From positions 558,001 to 622,000 of the forward strand of contig NZ_CP032823.1 in assembly GCF_003660105.1 (NCBI RefSeq): DNA of 64,000 nt. The letters are read 5' to 3'. Within the stretch, counting starts at the first letter, position 1, and the number at the start of each line of letters is the position of its first letter. The notes under the pieces are model-generated. The model saw only the letters and a program-made list of their open reading frames with translations, was not told where the DNA came from and ran no database searches. Below, piece by piece: positions 21,444 through 29,906 of the stretch. The position numbers were made by a program, and so were the translations under genes. Source of the stretch: Aliarcobacter cryaerophilus ATCC 43158 (lineage in GTDB: Bacteria > Campylobacterota > Campylobacteria > Campylobacterales > Arcobacteraceae).

Positions 21444-21899
21444 ATGATAAAAAAAGTTCTATTATTGGTAATTATTACAAACTTTATGTTTGCGGGGAAT
21501 TTAAAACTTGGTGCTAAAGTAAATAATTTTTCACTTGTAGATCAATTTGATGAAATCCATACTATTACTAGTGATATTGAAACTATAATTGTAACTTTCC
21601 AAAAAGAGACTCTTATGATGGTAAATGATTTTTTATCATCGAAGAGCTCACTATTTTTAAAAGAGCATCACGCAATTTTTATAAATAATCTCTCATCAAC
21701 TCCAACAATTATTACAAAAATGTTTATAATTCCTAAATTAAGAGATTATAAATATAGTATTTTATTAATTTATGATGAAAGTAATACAAGATTTGCAAAA
21801 CAAAACGATAAAATAACTACTTATTCTTTTGAAAATGGAGTAGTAAAAGATATAAAATTTATATCTTCTGCAAATGAACTAAGTAATTTATTAAAATGA
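21444..21899 (+). CDS. Secreted thioredoxin-fold-like protein without cysteines
   Basis: 151 residues with a signal peptide (1-17, ending FAG). The mature part starts LKLGAKVNNFSLVDQFDEIHTI, as in AhpC/TSA/SCO-type proteins, followed by a strand IIVTFQKE where the redox Cys would lie, and a later strand ILLIYDES. There is not one cysteine in the protein, so it cannot do thiol redox or SCO-like copper transfer through cysteines. It starts 3 bp after the YceI gene and overlaps the next gene by 4 bp (ATGA). Fold assignment is by pattern only; role unknown. Confidence 0.65.
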   Translation: MIKKVLLLVIITNFMFAGNLKLGAKVNNFSLVDQFDEIHTITSDIETIIVTFQKETLMMVNDFLSSKSSLFLKEHHAIFINNLSSTPTIITKMFIIPKLRDYKYSILLIYDESNTRFAKQNDKITTYSFENGVVKDIKFISSANELSNLLK

Positions 21900-22627
21900 A
21901 TTTAGAAAATATTTTTCAAACTATAGAAATAAATGTTGAAAATAAAAAATTAAATGATTTGAGAATTCTTCATTTAAGTGATTTACACATAAATAAAAAA
22001 ACTTCAAATGAAAAAATTATTAACTTAGTAGAATTTTGCAACACTTTAGATTTTGATTTTTGTGTAATAACTGGGGACATAATAGATACAAAAGTAAAAT
22101 TTATAAAAGAACAACTTTGTGTTTTAAATAAGTTAAAAAATAGAGTTTTTTACATAAGTGGAAATCATGACCTATTTTATGGATTAGAAGATTTAAAAAA
22201 AGAGTTACAAAATTTTATTTTTATGGATAATAAAACATTTATGATTAATCATAAAAATGAGAATATTTATATTTCTGGACTTCCAGATAGATTTTCAAAA
22301 TTTTTTAAAATCAAAAGAGAAGATGAAAAAATAAAAGATTATTTAAAACAATCGCCTTCTATTTTTATTTCTCATCAACCAAAAGATTATAAAATTGCTA
22401 CAAAATCAAATGCCTCTCTTTTTCTATGTGGACACACTCACGGTGGGCAAATTTATCCATTTCACTATTTTGTAAAGCTTGTTCAACCCTTTTTAGCTGG
22501 ACTTTTTTACAGAAAAAATACAGCTATTTATGTAAACAAAGGAGTTGGAACTTGGGGTATAAATTTTAGATATAAAGCAAATGCAGAGATAACTATATTG
22601 AAATTAATTTCAAAAACAGTAGAATAG
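21896..22627 (+). CDS. Metallophosphoesterase, YaeI/YkuE-like
   Basis: 243 residues with all calcineurin-type motifs: LSDLHI (Asp29, His31), GDIIDT (Asp61), GNHD (Asn90, His91), an SHQP segment and GHTHGGQIYP near 179-188. The GHTHGGQ form is typical of the YaeI/YkuE group, some of which act on lipid phosphates. No signal peptide or membrane helix is clear. It overlaps the previous gene by 4 bp and ends 4 bp before the response regulator. Substrate unknown. Confidence 0.88.
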   Translation: MNLENIFQTIEINVENKKLNDLRILHLSDLHINKKTSNEKIINLVEFCNTLDFDFCVITGDIIDTKVKFIKEQLCVLNKLKNRVFYISGNHDLFYGLEDLKKELQNFIFMDNKTFMINHKNENIYISGLPDRFSKFFKIKREDEKIKDYLKQSPSIFISHQPKDYKIATKSNASLFLCGHTHGGQIYPFHYFVKLVQPFLAGLFYRKNTAIYVNKGVGTWGINFRYKANAEITILKLISKTVE

Positions 22628-22631
22628 CTTT

Positions 22632-23300
22632 ATGAAGATATTAATAATAGAAGATGACTTAAAAATAATAAACTTTTTGAAAAAAGGTTTAGAAGAAGAG
22701 TGTTATGTAGTTGATTTTGCTACAAATGGAGATGAAGGTCTTTATCTTGCTAGTGTAAATGAATATGACCTAATCTTACTTGATATAATGATTCCAATTA
22801 AAGATGGAATAGAAGTTTGTAAAAGCTTAAGAGGTTCAAATATTCAAACACCAATTATTATGTTAACAGCAAAAGATTCAATTGAAGATAAAGTAAAAGG
22901 TTTGGATATTGGAGCAAATGATTATTTAGCGAAACCTTTTTCTTTTGCTGAATTATTAGCAAGAATTAGAGTTCAACTAAGAACTATAAACTCTTCATCA
23001 ACAAAACTTTCAATAGCAGATTTAGAAGTTGATTTATTAAACAAAACAGCAGTTAGAGCTAATAAAAATATAACTCTAACTGCAAAAGAGTTTTCACTTT
23101 TAGAATATTTAATTAAAAATAAAAATAGAGTTTTAAGTGAAACAACAATAAATGAGGCTTTATCATCTTTTGAAGATTCAAATATAAGTAATATCGTAAA
23201 TGTATATATTTATAGATTAAGAAATAAAATAGATAAAGATTTCGAAAAGAAACTTATTAAAACCATAAGAGGAATAGGATTTAAAATTAGTGAAGATTAA
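22632..23300 (+). CDS. OmpR/PhoB-family response regulator
   Basis: 222 residues: receiver domain with acidic pair Glu7-Asp8-Asp9, phospho-acceptor Asp51 in LILLDIMIP, Thr in LTAKD and the conserved Lys in AKPF; then a winged-helix DNA-binding domain (about 125-220) with YIYRLRNKID and a terminal TIRGIGFKI. It is the partner of the following kinase, whose GTG start lies inside it. The 11-bp-spaced repeats before the operon are a plausible binding site. Confidence 0.95.
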   Translation: MKILIIEDDLKIINFLKKGLEEECYVVDFATNGDEGLYLASVNEYDLILLDIMIPIKDGIEVCKSLRGSNIQTPIIMLTAKDSIEDKVKGLDIGANDYLAKPFSFAELLARIRVQLRTINSSSTKLSIADLEVDLLNKTAVRANKNITLTAKEFSLLEYLIKNKNRVLSETTINEALSSFEDSNISNIVNVYIYRLRNKIDKDFEKKLIKTIRGIGFKISED

Positions 23301-24666
23301 TTTATCAATAAAAAAAAGGCTTTTAGTCTATCATTTTTTCATACAAATTATTGTTTTGGTAATTTTTTCATTCTCTTTGTATAAAGCTGTAGAAATTTCA
23401 ACTATAGATAAACTTGAAGCAACTCTAAAAGTTATAATCCTTGATATTACGGATGATTTACAAGAAAAAGATAAAATTACAGAAACTCTTTTAGATGAAG
23501 AAAAAGAGTATAAATATGAGCCACTTTTTATTAGAATTTTAAATGATAAAAACTTTGAAAAAATAATTCAAACAGATAATTTTCCAAAAGATATTATAAA
23601 AAATGAAAAATATTTATCTAATTTAAAACTAAATACTATAAATTTTGAAGAACAAAATAACTATTTTATTAGTAGAATAAAGATTAATTTTCATGGAGAA
23701 CAAACTGTAATTATAGAAGCTATTACAACAAAAGATGTTATAACAACAACTCTAGAAAATCTCCTTTATATATTGTATTTTATTCTTCCAATAATCTTAG
23801 TTTTTGCAGTTATTGGTGGAAATTTTATAATTTATAAATCATTTTTTCCTTTTCAAAATATTTTAGAAGAGTTAAAACAGATAAATGCAAATGATTTATC
23901 ATCAAGATTAAAAATAAGTGATACTAAAGATGAAATTTCTGAATTAGTAAATGAAATAAACAATCTTTTAAGTAGACTTGAAAACTCATTTGAAAAAATT
24001 TCTCAGTTTAGTTCAGATGCTTCTCATGAATTAAAAACTCCACTTACTATAATAAAAGGCGAATTAGAAATTTCATTAAGAAAAGATAGAAATATAGATG
24101 AATATAAAGATACTATAAATAGATCTTTGTGCGAACTTTCAGGAATAGAGCAGACAATAAATGATCTGTTGTTTTTAGCTAAAAATGAAAATGAGATTAT
24201 TACAGATAAAAAAGAGTTTTTTTATTTAGATGAAATTGTAGATGAATCAATAAATGAACTAAAAAATTTTGCAAAACTTCATAAAGTTCAGATAGTTTTT
24301 GAAGTTCAAGATAATTTAGAGTTTTTTGGTTTTCCAAATTTATTAAAAATTGCAATAAAAAATGTTTTGAAAAATGCTATTCAATTTAGTTTTGAAAATT
24401 CAAAAGTGATAGTGAAAATATTTAAAAAAGATAATTTATTAAATGTTTCAATTAAAGATTTTGGAATAGGAATTCCATTAAATGAACAAGAAAAAATATT
24501 TGATAAATTTTATAGAACAGATAAAAGTAGAAATAAAAACTCTGGAGGAACTGGACTTGGTATGTCAATTTTAAAGAAAATAGTAGATATTCACAAAGGA
24601 GAAATAACTATAAAAAGTGAAGAGAATAAAGAAACGACAATAACTTTATCTTTTAATTCTAAATAA
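23290..24666 (+). CDS. Sensor histidine kinase, EnvZ/QseC type
   Basis: 458 residues, GTG start overlapping the regulator by 11 bp. Two membrane helices (about 12-32 and 157-182) enclose a periplasmic sensor of about 125 residues; a HAMP region, a dimerisation helix with His246 in SSDASHELKTPL, and a HATPase with N-box (IKNVLKNAIQFS), G1 (DFGIGIP), F-box and G2 (SGGTGLGMSI) follow. The signal is unknown; linkage to an envelope ABC pump and a YceI protein suggests sensing of the envelope, a metal or a lipophilic ligand. It is the last gene of the run. Confidence 0.94.
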   Translation: MKINLSIKKRLLVYHFFIQIIVLVIFSFSLYKAVEISTIDKLEATLKVIILDITDDLQEKDKITETLLDEEKEYKYEPLFIRILNDKNFEKIIQTDNFPKDIIKNEKYLSNLKLNTINFEEQNNYFISRIKINFHGEQTVIIEAITTKDVITTTLENLLYILYFILPIILVFAVIGGNFIIYKSFFPFQNILEELKQINANDLSSRLKISDTKDEISELVNEINNLLSRLENSFEKISQFSSDASHELKTPLTIIKGELEISLRKDRNIDEYKDTINRSLCELSGIEQTINDLLFLAKNENEIITDKKEFFYLDEIVDESINELKNFAKLHKVQIVFEVQDNLEFFGFPNLLKIAIKNVLKNAIQFSFENSKVIVKIFKKDNLLNVSIKDFGIGIPLNEQEKIFDKFYRTDKSRNKNSGGTGLGMSILKKIVDIHKGEITIKSEENKETTITLSFNSK

Positions 24667-24731
24667 AGAGCTACTATTTTTAAGTATTAAAATTTATGTA
24701 TAAATAGATATTAATTCATATTTAGGTAATA

Positions 24732-24748
24732 TTGCAACCAAGTTGCAA
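24732..24748 (+). promoter_or_regulatory. Candidate metalloregulator operator upstream of znuC
   Basis: TTGCAACCAAGTTGCAA: perfect 7-bp inverted repeat with a 3-bp spacer, ending 12 bp before the znuC-like ATG and overlapping the likely leader. A Zur/Fur-type repressor would fit the genes behind it, but the binding protein is inferred only. Confidence 0.5.
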
Positions 24749-24760
24749 ATAAAGGTTAAT

Positions 24761-25501
24761 ATGAATTTAATACAAATAGAGAACTTATCTTACTCGTATT
24801 CTAATACAAAAGCTTTAGATAACATAAATCTTGAAATTAAAAGTGATGATTTTTTAGCTATTATTGGACCAAATGGTGGTGGAAAATCTACACTTTTTAA
24901 ACTTATATTAGAGTTACTTCCTCTTCAAAGTGGAAAATTAATAAAAAATATAAAAAATAGTCAAGTTGGTTATGTCCCACAAAATACAAATTTAAATATT
25001 GATTTTCCAATTACTTCTTTGGAAGTAGTTTTAATGGGTCATATAAGTTCTAAAAAAAGATTATTTGGTTATTCAAAAGATGAAATTTCTTGTGCATTGG
25101 AGTCTTTAAATCAAGTTGGGATGAAAGATTTTGCAAATAAAAAAATAGGTGATTTAAGTGGTGGTCAGCGACAAAGAGTCTTCATTGCAAGGGCACTTTG
25201 CTCAAATCCAAAAATTATGCTTTTGGATGAACCAACGGCAAGTATTGATGTAAAAGGGCAGCAAGAGATTTATGAACTTTTAAGAGAGTTAAATAAAACT
25301 ATTTGTATTGTTGTTGTAAGTCATGATTTATCAATTCTTTTAAATTATGCAAAAAATGTAGCTCATATTAATAGAGGTTTGGTTTATCACAGTCTTGCTG
25401 AGGTTCAAAAAAATGTTACTTTAGCTGATGATCATTTGTGTGAGGTTGAACTTTTATCAGCTTTAGGTAAAACACAAATTTGTTGTAACCATGTACATTA
25501 A
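24761..25501 (+). CDS. znuC: Metal ABC transporter ATP-binding protein (ZnuC-like)
   Basis: About 246 residues. Walker A GPNGGGKST, Q-loop VPQNT, signature LSGGQRQRVFIARAL, Walker B IMLLDEPTASID and switch His in VVSHD are intact. Overall pattern and the NLDIDFPITSLEVVLMGH-type region match the zinc/manganese (ZnuC/MntB) group. The C-terminus ends ICCNHVH, a Cys/His cluster that could bind metal. I use the ATG at 24761 with AAAGGT upstream; the TTG at 24743 would lie inside the inverted repeat. ZnuB follows after 15 bp. No periplasmic binding protein (ZnuA) is adjacent. Zn versus Mn or Fe cannot be settled from sequence. Confidence 0.87.
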   Translation: MNLIQIENLSYSYSNTKALDNINLEIKSDDFLAIIGPNGGGKSTLFKLILELLPLQSGKLIKNIKNSQVGYVPQNTNLNIDFPITSLEVVLMGHISSKKRLFGYSKDEISCALESLNQVGMKDFANKKIGDLSGGQRQRVFIARALCSNPKIMLLDEPTASIDVKGQQEIYELLRELNKTICIVVVSHDLSILLNYAKNVAHINRGLVYHSLAEVQKNVTLADDHLCEVELLSALGKTQICCNHVH

Positions 25502-25516
25502 AAAGGTAAAAATATA

Positions 25517-26317
25517 ATGTTTGAAATTTTACAATATGATTTTATTCAAAATGCTTTGATAGCTGGAGTTTTAATCTCAATAGCAGCTGGAATAATTGGA
25601 ACTTTGGTTGTGGTAAATAAGATTACTTTTCTTACAGGTGGAATAGCTCATAGTGCTTATGGAGGAATAGGAATAGCGATATTTTTAGGAATCCCAGTTT
25701 TATTTGGAGCAACTATTTTTGCAGTTCTAACTGCAATTTTAATCGCTATTATTACTTTGAAAAATAGAAGCCGAATAGATGCAATAATAGGTATGATGTG
25801 GGCAAGTGGTATGGCAATTGGAATTATATTTGTAGATTTAACTCCAGGATACAATGTAGATTTAATGAGTTATTTATTTGGAAGTATCATTGCTGTTTCA
25901 AGCGAAGATATTATTTATATGACGCTTTTAGATATTTTTATTATTGCAATTGTTGTATATTTTTATAAAGAGATTTTATCTGTATCTTATGATAGTGAAT
26001 TTGCAAGTTTACGAGGTATAAATGTAAAATTCTTTTATACACTAATTCTTATATTATCTGCTTTATGTGTAGTTGCTGCTATAAAAGCTGTAGGACTTAT
26101 TTTGGTAATTGCACTTCTTACAATTCCAACATATTTAGCTGAAACTTTTGCTACAAAATTATCTTCAATGATGATTATTAGCTCAATTTTAGCTACAATG
26201 TTTACAATATCTGGTCTTGTAGTTTCATATCTTTATGATATAAGTTCAGGGGCAAGTATAATAATGGTCGCAGTTGTTGCTTTAGGAGTTGTAAAGCTAA
26301 TAAAATATAAAAAATAA
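25517..26317 (+). CDS. znuB: Metal ABC transporter permease (ZnuB-like)
   Basis: 266 residues with about eight membrane helices. The N-terminal segment LIAGVLISIAAGIIGTLVVVNKITFLTGGIAHSAYGGIGIAIFLGIP is the hallmark of the ZnuB/MntC-type ABC-3 permease family, and the C-terminal half has the expected VGLILVIALLTIPTYLA. It forms the membrane channel with the upstream ATPase. Its stop is followed 22 bp later by the S1-domain gene, so the operon may continue. Confidence 0.92.
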   Translation: MFEILQYDFIQNALIAGVLISIAAGIIGTLVVVNKITFLTGGIAHSAYGGIGIAIFLGIPVLFGATIFAVLTAILIAIITLKNRSRIDAIIGMMWASGMAIGIIFVDLTPGYNVDLMSYLFGSIIAVSSEDIIYMTLLDIFIIAIVVYFYKEILSVSYDSEFASLRGINVKFFYTLILILSALCVVAAIKAVGLILVIALLTIPTYLAETFATKLSSMMIISSILATMFTISGLVVSYLYDISSGASIIMVAVVALGVVKLIKYKK

Positions 26318-26339
26318 AAAAGAAAGAACGGAAAAACCA

Positions 26340-27173
26340 ATGAAAAAAATAGATGAAAAAATAAAACAAGGTGTTGTAAATACTTTAAAAGTAAATAGAG
26401 TTAGTGAACCTGGAATTTATCTGATTAGTGGAGATGAAACAGAAGTTTTATTACCAAATGCTTATGTAAAAAAAGATATGACAGTAGATAGTTTACTAGA
26501 TGTTTTTATTTACACAGATAGTGAAGATAGACTTGTAGCAACAACTTTAAAACCATATTTGTACTTAAATGAATTTGCAAATTTAAAGATTGTTGATAGT
26601 GCAAAATTTGGTTATTTTGTAGATATTGGTTTACCAAAAGATTTATTAGTTCCTAAAAATAGACAAAAAGGAACTTACAATATTGGTTCATATAAAGTTT
26701 TACAAATGCAATTTGATGAAAGAACAAGTAGATTAATAGCAAGTGAAAAATATATACTAGAAGAAGAGCCAAAAAATCTAAAACAAGGTGATGAAGTAGA
26801 GATTATTTTATATTCAAAAACGCCACTAGGATTTAAAGTAATAGTAAATAATCTTTTTGAAGGTATGATTTTCCATTCTGAAATTTTTGAAAATTTAAAA
26901 ATAGGGGATAAAAAAAGAGCCTATATAAAAAATCTAAGAGAAGATAAAAAGCTAGATATTTCATTACAAAAAATAGGTGAGAAAGTAGATTCTAATAAAG
27001 TTTTAGAGATTTTAAAAGCAAATGGTGGAGTTTTGAATTTCACATATAAAAGTGATGCTGAAGATATAAAGAATCTATTTGCTATGAGTAAAAAAGCTTT
27101 TAAAGCGACTTTGACAAAGCTAATTGATGAGAAAAAAATAAACTTGGAAGATGATAGAATTTGTTTGATTTAA
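26340..27173 (+). CDS. S1-like RNA-binding protein, CvfB family
   Basis: 277 residues. Three S1/OB-like units are readable: residues about 10-60, 68-130 (FGYFVDIGLPKDLLVPKNRQ) and 145-205 (LGFKVIVNNLFEGMIFHSEIFENLKIGD), followed by a C-terminal winged-helix segment (about 220-277). This is the CvfB/YitL architecture, proteins that bind RNA and influence virulence-factor expression in firmicutes. A GAACGGAAAAACC leader with weak ribosome-binding potential precedes it. Physiological role here unknown. Confidence 0.85.
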   Translation: MKKIDEKIKQGVVNTLKVNRVSEPGIYLISGDETEVLLPNAYVKKDMTVDSLLDVFIYTDSEDRLVATTLKPYLYLNEFANLKIVDSAKFGYFVDIGLPKDLLVPKNRQKGTYNIGSYKVLQMQFDERTSRLIASEKYILEEEPKNLKQGDEVEIILYSKTPLGFKVIVNNLFEGMIFHSEIFENLKIGDKKRAYIKNLREDKKLDISLQKIGEKVDSNKVLEILKANGGVLNFTYKSDAEDIKNLFAMSKKAFKATLTKLIDEKKINLEDDRICLI

Positions 27174-27200
27174 ATTAAGACAAATCTTATCCTAATTGAA

Positions 27201-27206
27201 TATAAT
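27201..27206 (+). promoter_or_regulatory. -10 element of tpx
   Basis: TATAAT in AT-rich DNA, 63 bp before the tpx ATG, giving a long leader; no clear -35. Confidence 0.45.
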
Positions 27207-27269
27207 TTCAGTTAAATATCTTAAATAAGATTTTTTAATTGATTGAAATTTATATAAAAAGGAAATAAA

Positions 27270-27809
27270 ATGGCAACAGTAAAATTTAAAAGTGAATTAG
27301 AAGTAAATTTAAGCGGAACAGAGTTAAATGTTGGAGATATAGCTCCTGTTGTAACTGGTGTTGGAGCAGATTTAAGTGATATTACAATAGGTGGACAACG
27401 TGGAATGGCTCAAGTTATTATTGCAGTTCCATCTCTTGATACTGGTGTTTGTGCTGCAGAAGCAAGAAGATTTAATATTGAAGCTTCAAAATTAGATCAC
27501 GTAGAGGTTGTTATTGTATCTATGGATTTACCATTTGCTATGAAAAGATTTTGTACAACAGAAGGGATTGAAAACCTAAAAGTTGCATCTGATTTTAGAG
27601 CAAAAGCATTTGCAAAATCTTATGGTGTTTTACAAGCAAATGGTCCCTTAGCTGGCTTGATGGCACGAGCTGTATTTATAGTAAATCCATCTGGAAAAAT
27701 TACATATAAACAGATTGTTCCTGAAATAACTCAAGAGCCAAATTATGATGCTGTTTTAGCAGCAATAACTGAAGCATCTTCTACTTCTTGTTGTGGAAGT
27801 TGTCACTAA
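27270..27809 (+). CDS. tpx: Thiol peroxidase (Tpx), with Cys-rich tail
   Basis: 179 residues, atypical 2-Cys peroxiredoxin. Peroxidatic Cys61 is in LDTGVCAAEARRFN and resolving Cys95 in FAMKRFCTTEGIENL, both at the positions usual for Tpx. The enzyme reduces lipid and hydrogen peroxides using thioredoxin. The last residues CCGSCH form an added cysteine/histidine cluster not needed for the Tpx reaction. AAAGGAAAT precedes the ATG. A hairpin terminator lies shortly after the stop, so it appears monocistronic. Confidence 0.96.
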   Translation: MATVKFKSELEVNLSGTELNVGDIAPVVTGVGADLSDITIGGQRGMAQVIIAVPSLDTGVCAAEARRFNIEASKLDHVEVVIVSMDLPFAMKRFCTTEGIENLKVASDFRAKAFAKSYGVLQANGPLAGLMARAVFIVNPSGKITYKQIVPEITQEPNYDAVLAAITEASSTSCCGSCH

Positions 27810-27819
27810 AAATAAAAAA

Positions 27820-27849
27820 ATTTAAAGTAAGATTCTTCTTGCTTTAAAT
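27820..27849 (+). terminator. Probable tpx terminator
   Basis: ATTTAAAGTAAGA (27820-27832) pairs with TCTTGCTTTAAAT (27837-27849), one wobble, 4-nt loop; a T-rich stretch follows. Confidence 0.65.
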
Positions 27850-27912
27850 AATATTTTGTTTACTATTAACCAAAAAATTGTAATATTTTAAATACTAAAA
27901 AAAGGTTACTCT

Positions 27913-28527
27913 ATGAAAAAAATAATTAAAACTATCTTTGTATTAATGTTAAGTTACTCTTTTTCAAATGCTTCATTAGTAGAAGATGGTTATATTGAGC
28001 TTGAAAAAGGAAATGTTTTAGAAGCTGCAAATATATTTAAAGTTTCATGTGAAAAAGGTGCATTTGCTGGATGTTATAATTTAGGTTTAATGTATTTTAA
28101 AGGTGAACATATCGCCAAAAACTATACAAAAGCAGAAGAGTATTTTTCAAAAGCTTGTAACCAAGGACATCAAAATGCTTGTTACAATTTAGCAAATATG
28201 TATGAAAAAGGTTTAGGTGTAGAAAAAGATAACTTTAAAGCTGTTGATTTATATATAAAAACTTGTAAAAATGGCGTAAGCTCTTCTTGTTTTAATTTAG
28301 CAATTATGTATAAAAATGGAAATGGAGTAGAAAAAGATGATTTTAGAGCAGTTGATTTTTATACAAAAGCTTGTGAAATGAATCATCAAAAAGCTTGTTA
28401 TAACATTGGAGTTATGTATCTTGAAGGTGATTTTTTGGCTATAAATAAAATAAAAGCAAAAGAGTATTTTGAAAAATCTTGCAACCTTGGCTATAGCAAT
28501 GCTTGCAAAGAGCTAGGAAAACTTTGA
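27913..28527 (+). CDS. Secreted Sel1-repeat cysteine-rich protein (Hcp-like)
   Basis: 204 residues with a signal peptide (1-20, ending FSNAS) and five Sel1-like TPR repeats. Each repeat has a Cys pair about eight residues apart (for example CEKGAFAGC and CNQGHQNAC), the pattern of the Helicobacter cysteine-rich proteins, in which each pair forms a disulfide. HcpA-type proteins are exported and have been described as penicillin-binding or immune-active. Repeat units carry YxKGxGVEKD motifs. AAAGGTT precedes the ATG. The gene stands alone between tpx and nnrS; specific function unknown. Confidence 0.9.
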   Translation: MKKIIKTIFVLMLSYSFSNASLVEDGYIELEKGNVLEAANIFKVSCEKGAFAGCYNLGLMYFKGEHIAKNYTKAEEYFSKACNQGHQNACYNLANMYEKGLGVEKDNFKAVDLYIKTCKNGVSSSCFNLAIMYKNGNGVEKDDFRAVDFYTKACEMNHQKACYNIGVMYLEGDFLAINKIKAKEYFEKSCNLGYSNACKELGKL

Positions 28528-28599
28528 ATTATTGTTTAAAATCAAGCTGATTTATAAAAAAAATAGTTAAAATCTCTTAATTTATATTAGGAGATTTTA

Positions 28600-29862
28600 A
28601 TGACTTCGTGGTACAAAAAGTTTGCTTCGCAACCACATCAACCATTTTTTACAAATGGTATAATATTTTTTATACTTTTTATAACTCTATTTGCTTTTGC
28701 TTATTCAAATAGTATAAAATTAGATACAACACTTTTGAAATATCATGCATATGCTCTTATTTTTGTAGTATTTATTCAGTTTTTTTTGGGATTTTTATTT
28801 GTTGTTTTTCCAAAATTTTTGATGCAAAGTGAAATAGCTTCAAAAGATTATATGGGACAATTTTTTCTATATTTTATATCTAGTTTAGGTATTTTTCTTT
28901 CGCTTATTTTTTACTCTAAAATTACAATTTTATTCCAACTTCTAATGCTTTTTGCTCAAATTTTGAGTTTTAGACTTCTTTATAGTATTCATAAAAAAAG
29001 TATTATGAAAGATAAAAATGATACAAAATGGGTTTTAATGGCATTTAGTACAGGAATCGTTTCTCATTTTTTATATATAGTTTCAGAATTTGATTTTAAT
29101 TTATCTTATTTGGTTTCAAAAATTGCTATAAATAGTGGATTTTATCTATTTTTATTTATGATTATTTTTGTAATTTCTCAAAGAATGATTCCTTTTTTTA
29201 CAAGAGTTATGGTTCCTACATATATTATAAATAAGAGTCCAAAGCTTTTGGATACTATATTTTTTCTACTTCTTTTAAAAGTGATTTTACTATCTTTTGA
29301 TAATCCAAAGCTAAATCTTTTTGCAGATGTTCCTATCTTCTTATTTATCGTAAAAGAGTTAGTTCGTTGGAAAATGCCAACATTTAGAACACCACCAATA
29401 GTTTGGATTTTACACCTTGGTTTATATTGGATTGTTGTAGCATTTTTTATATCTATTATTGAAGGTATTTTTTCTTTTATTTATCCAAATTTTTACTTTG
29501 AAAAAGTTGTAATTCATACTTTGGCTATTGGATATTTTGTTACTGTTTTGATAGGGTTTGGTACTAGAGTAGTGCTTGGTCACTCTGGAAGAAAAATAGA
29601 GACAAAACTTTTTGCACTTTCTATATTTATAAGTGTTCAGATTTTAGCTATAGTTAGAATATTTGCATCTATTTGTGTAAATTTTGGATTAAACTATATC
29701 TTTTTTATAGAGTTAAGTGCTATTTTATTAATAGTTGCACTAATTATTTGGTCTTATAAGTATGTTTCTATTTTATTAGAAAATGATAAAAAACCAGAAA
29801 TAGTAGTTCAAAAAATAGATGAAAATAAAAAAGAGGAATTTAAGCCAAAATGGAAAGTATAA
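28600..29862 (+). CDS. nnrS: NnrS family membrane protein
   Basis: 420 residues with about 12 membrane helices. It begins FASQPHQPFFTNGIIF and has the RMIPFFTR, AIGYFVTVLIGFGTRVVLGHSGR and other His/Arg-bearing segments typical of NnrS, a heme- and copper-containing inner-membrane protein that helps cells resist nitrosative stress. The H-x2-PFF start and HSGR are the main identifiers. TTAGGAGATT precedes the ATG. It converges on the rhodanese gene with a shared hairpin terminator between. Confidence 0.9.
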   Translation: MTSWYKKFASQPHQPFFTNGIIFFILFITLFAFAYSNSIKLDTTLLKYHAYALIFVVFIQFFLGFLFVVFPKFLMQSEIASKDYMGQFFLYFISSLGIFLSLIFYSKITILFQLLMLFAQILSFRLLYSIHKKSIMKDKNDTKWVLMAFSTGIVSHFLYIVSEFDFNLSYLVSKIAINSGFYLFLFMIIFVISQRMIPFFTRVMVPTYIINKSPKLLDTIFFLLLLKVILLSFDNPKLNLFADVPIFLFIVKELVRWKMPTFRTPPIVWILHLGLYWIVVAFFISIIEGIFSFIYPNFYFEKVVIHTLAIGYFVTVLIGFGTRVVLGHSGRKIETKLFALSIFISVQILAIVRIFASICVNFGLNYIFFIELSAILLIVALIIWSYKYVSILLENDKKPEIVVQKIDENKKEEFKPKWKV

Positions 29863-29906
29863 ATATTTTAGTTTTCAAGGCTTTTGCCTCGAAAACAATA
29901 TTTTTT
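29862..29906. terminator. Bidirectional terminator between nnrS and the rhodanese gene
   Basis: Interrupted hairpin: AATATT, GTTTTC and AGGC pair in order with GCCT, GAAAAC and ATATT around a TTTT loop; Ts follow on the + side and an A-rich/T-rich edge serves the other strand. Confidence 0.75.
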
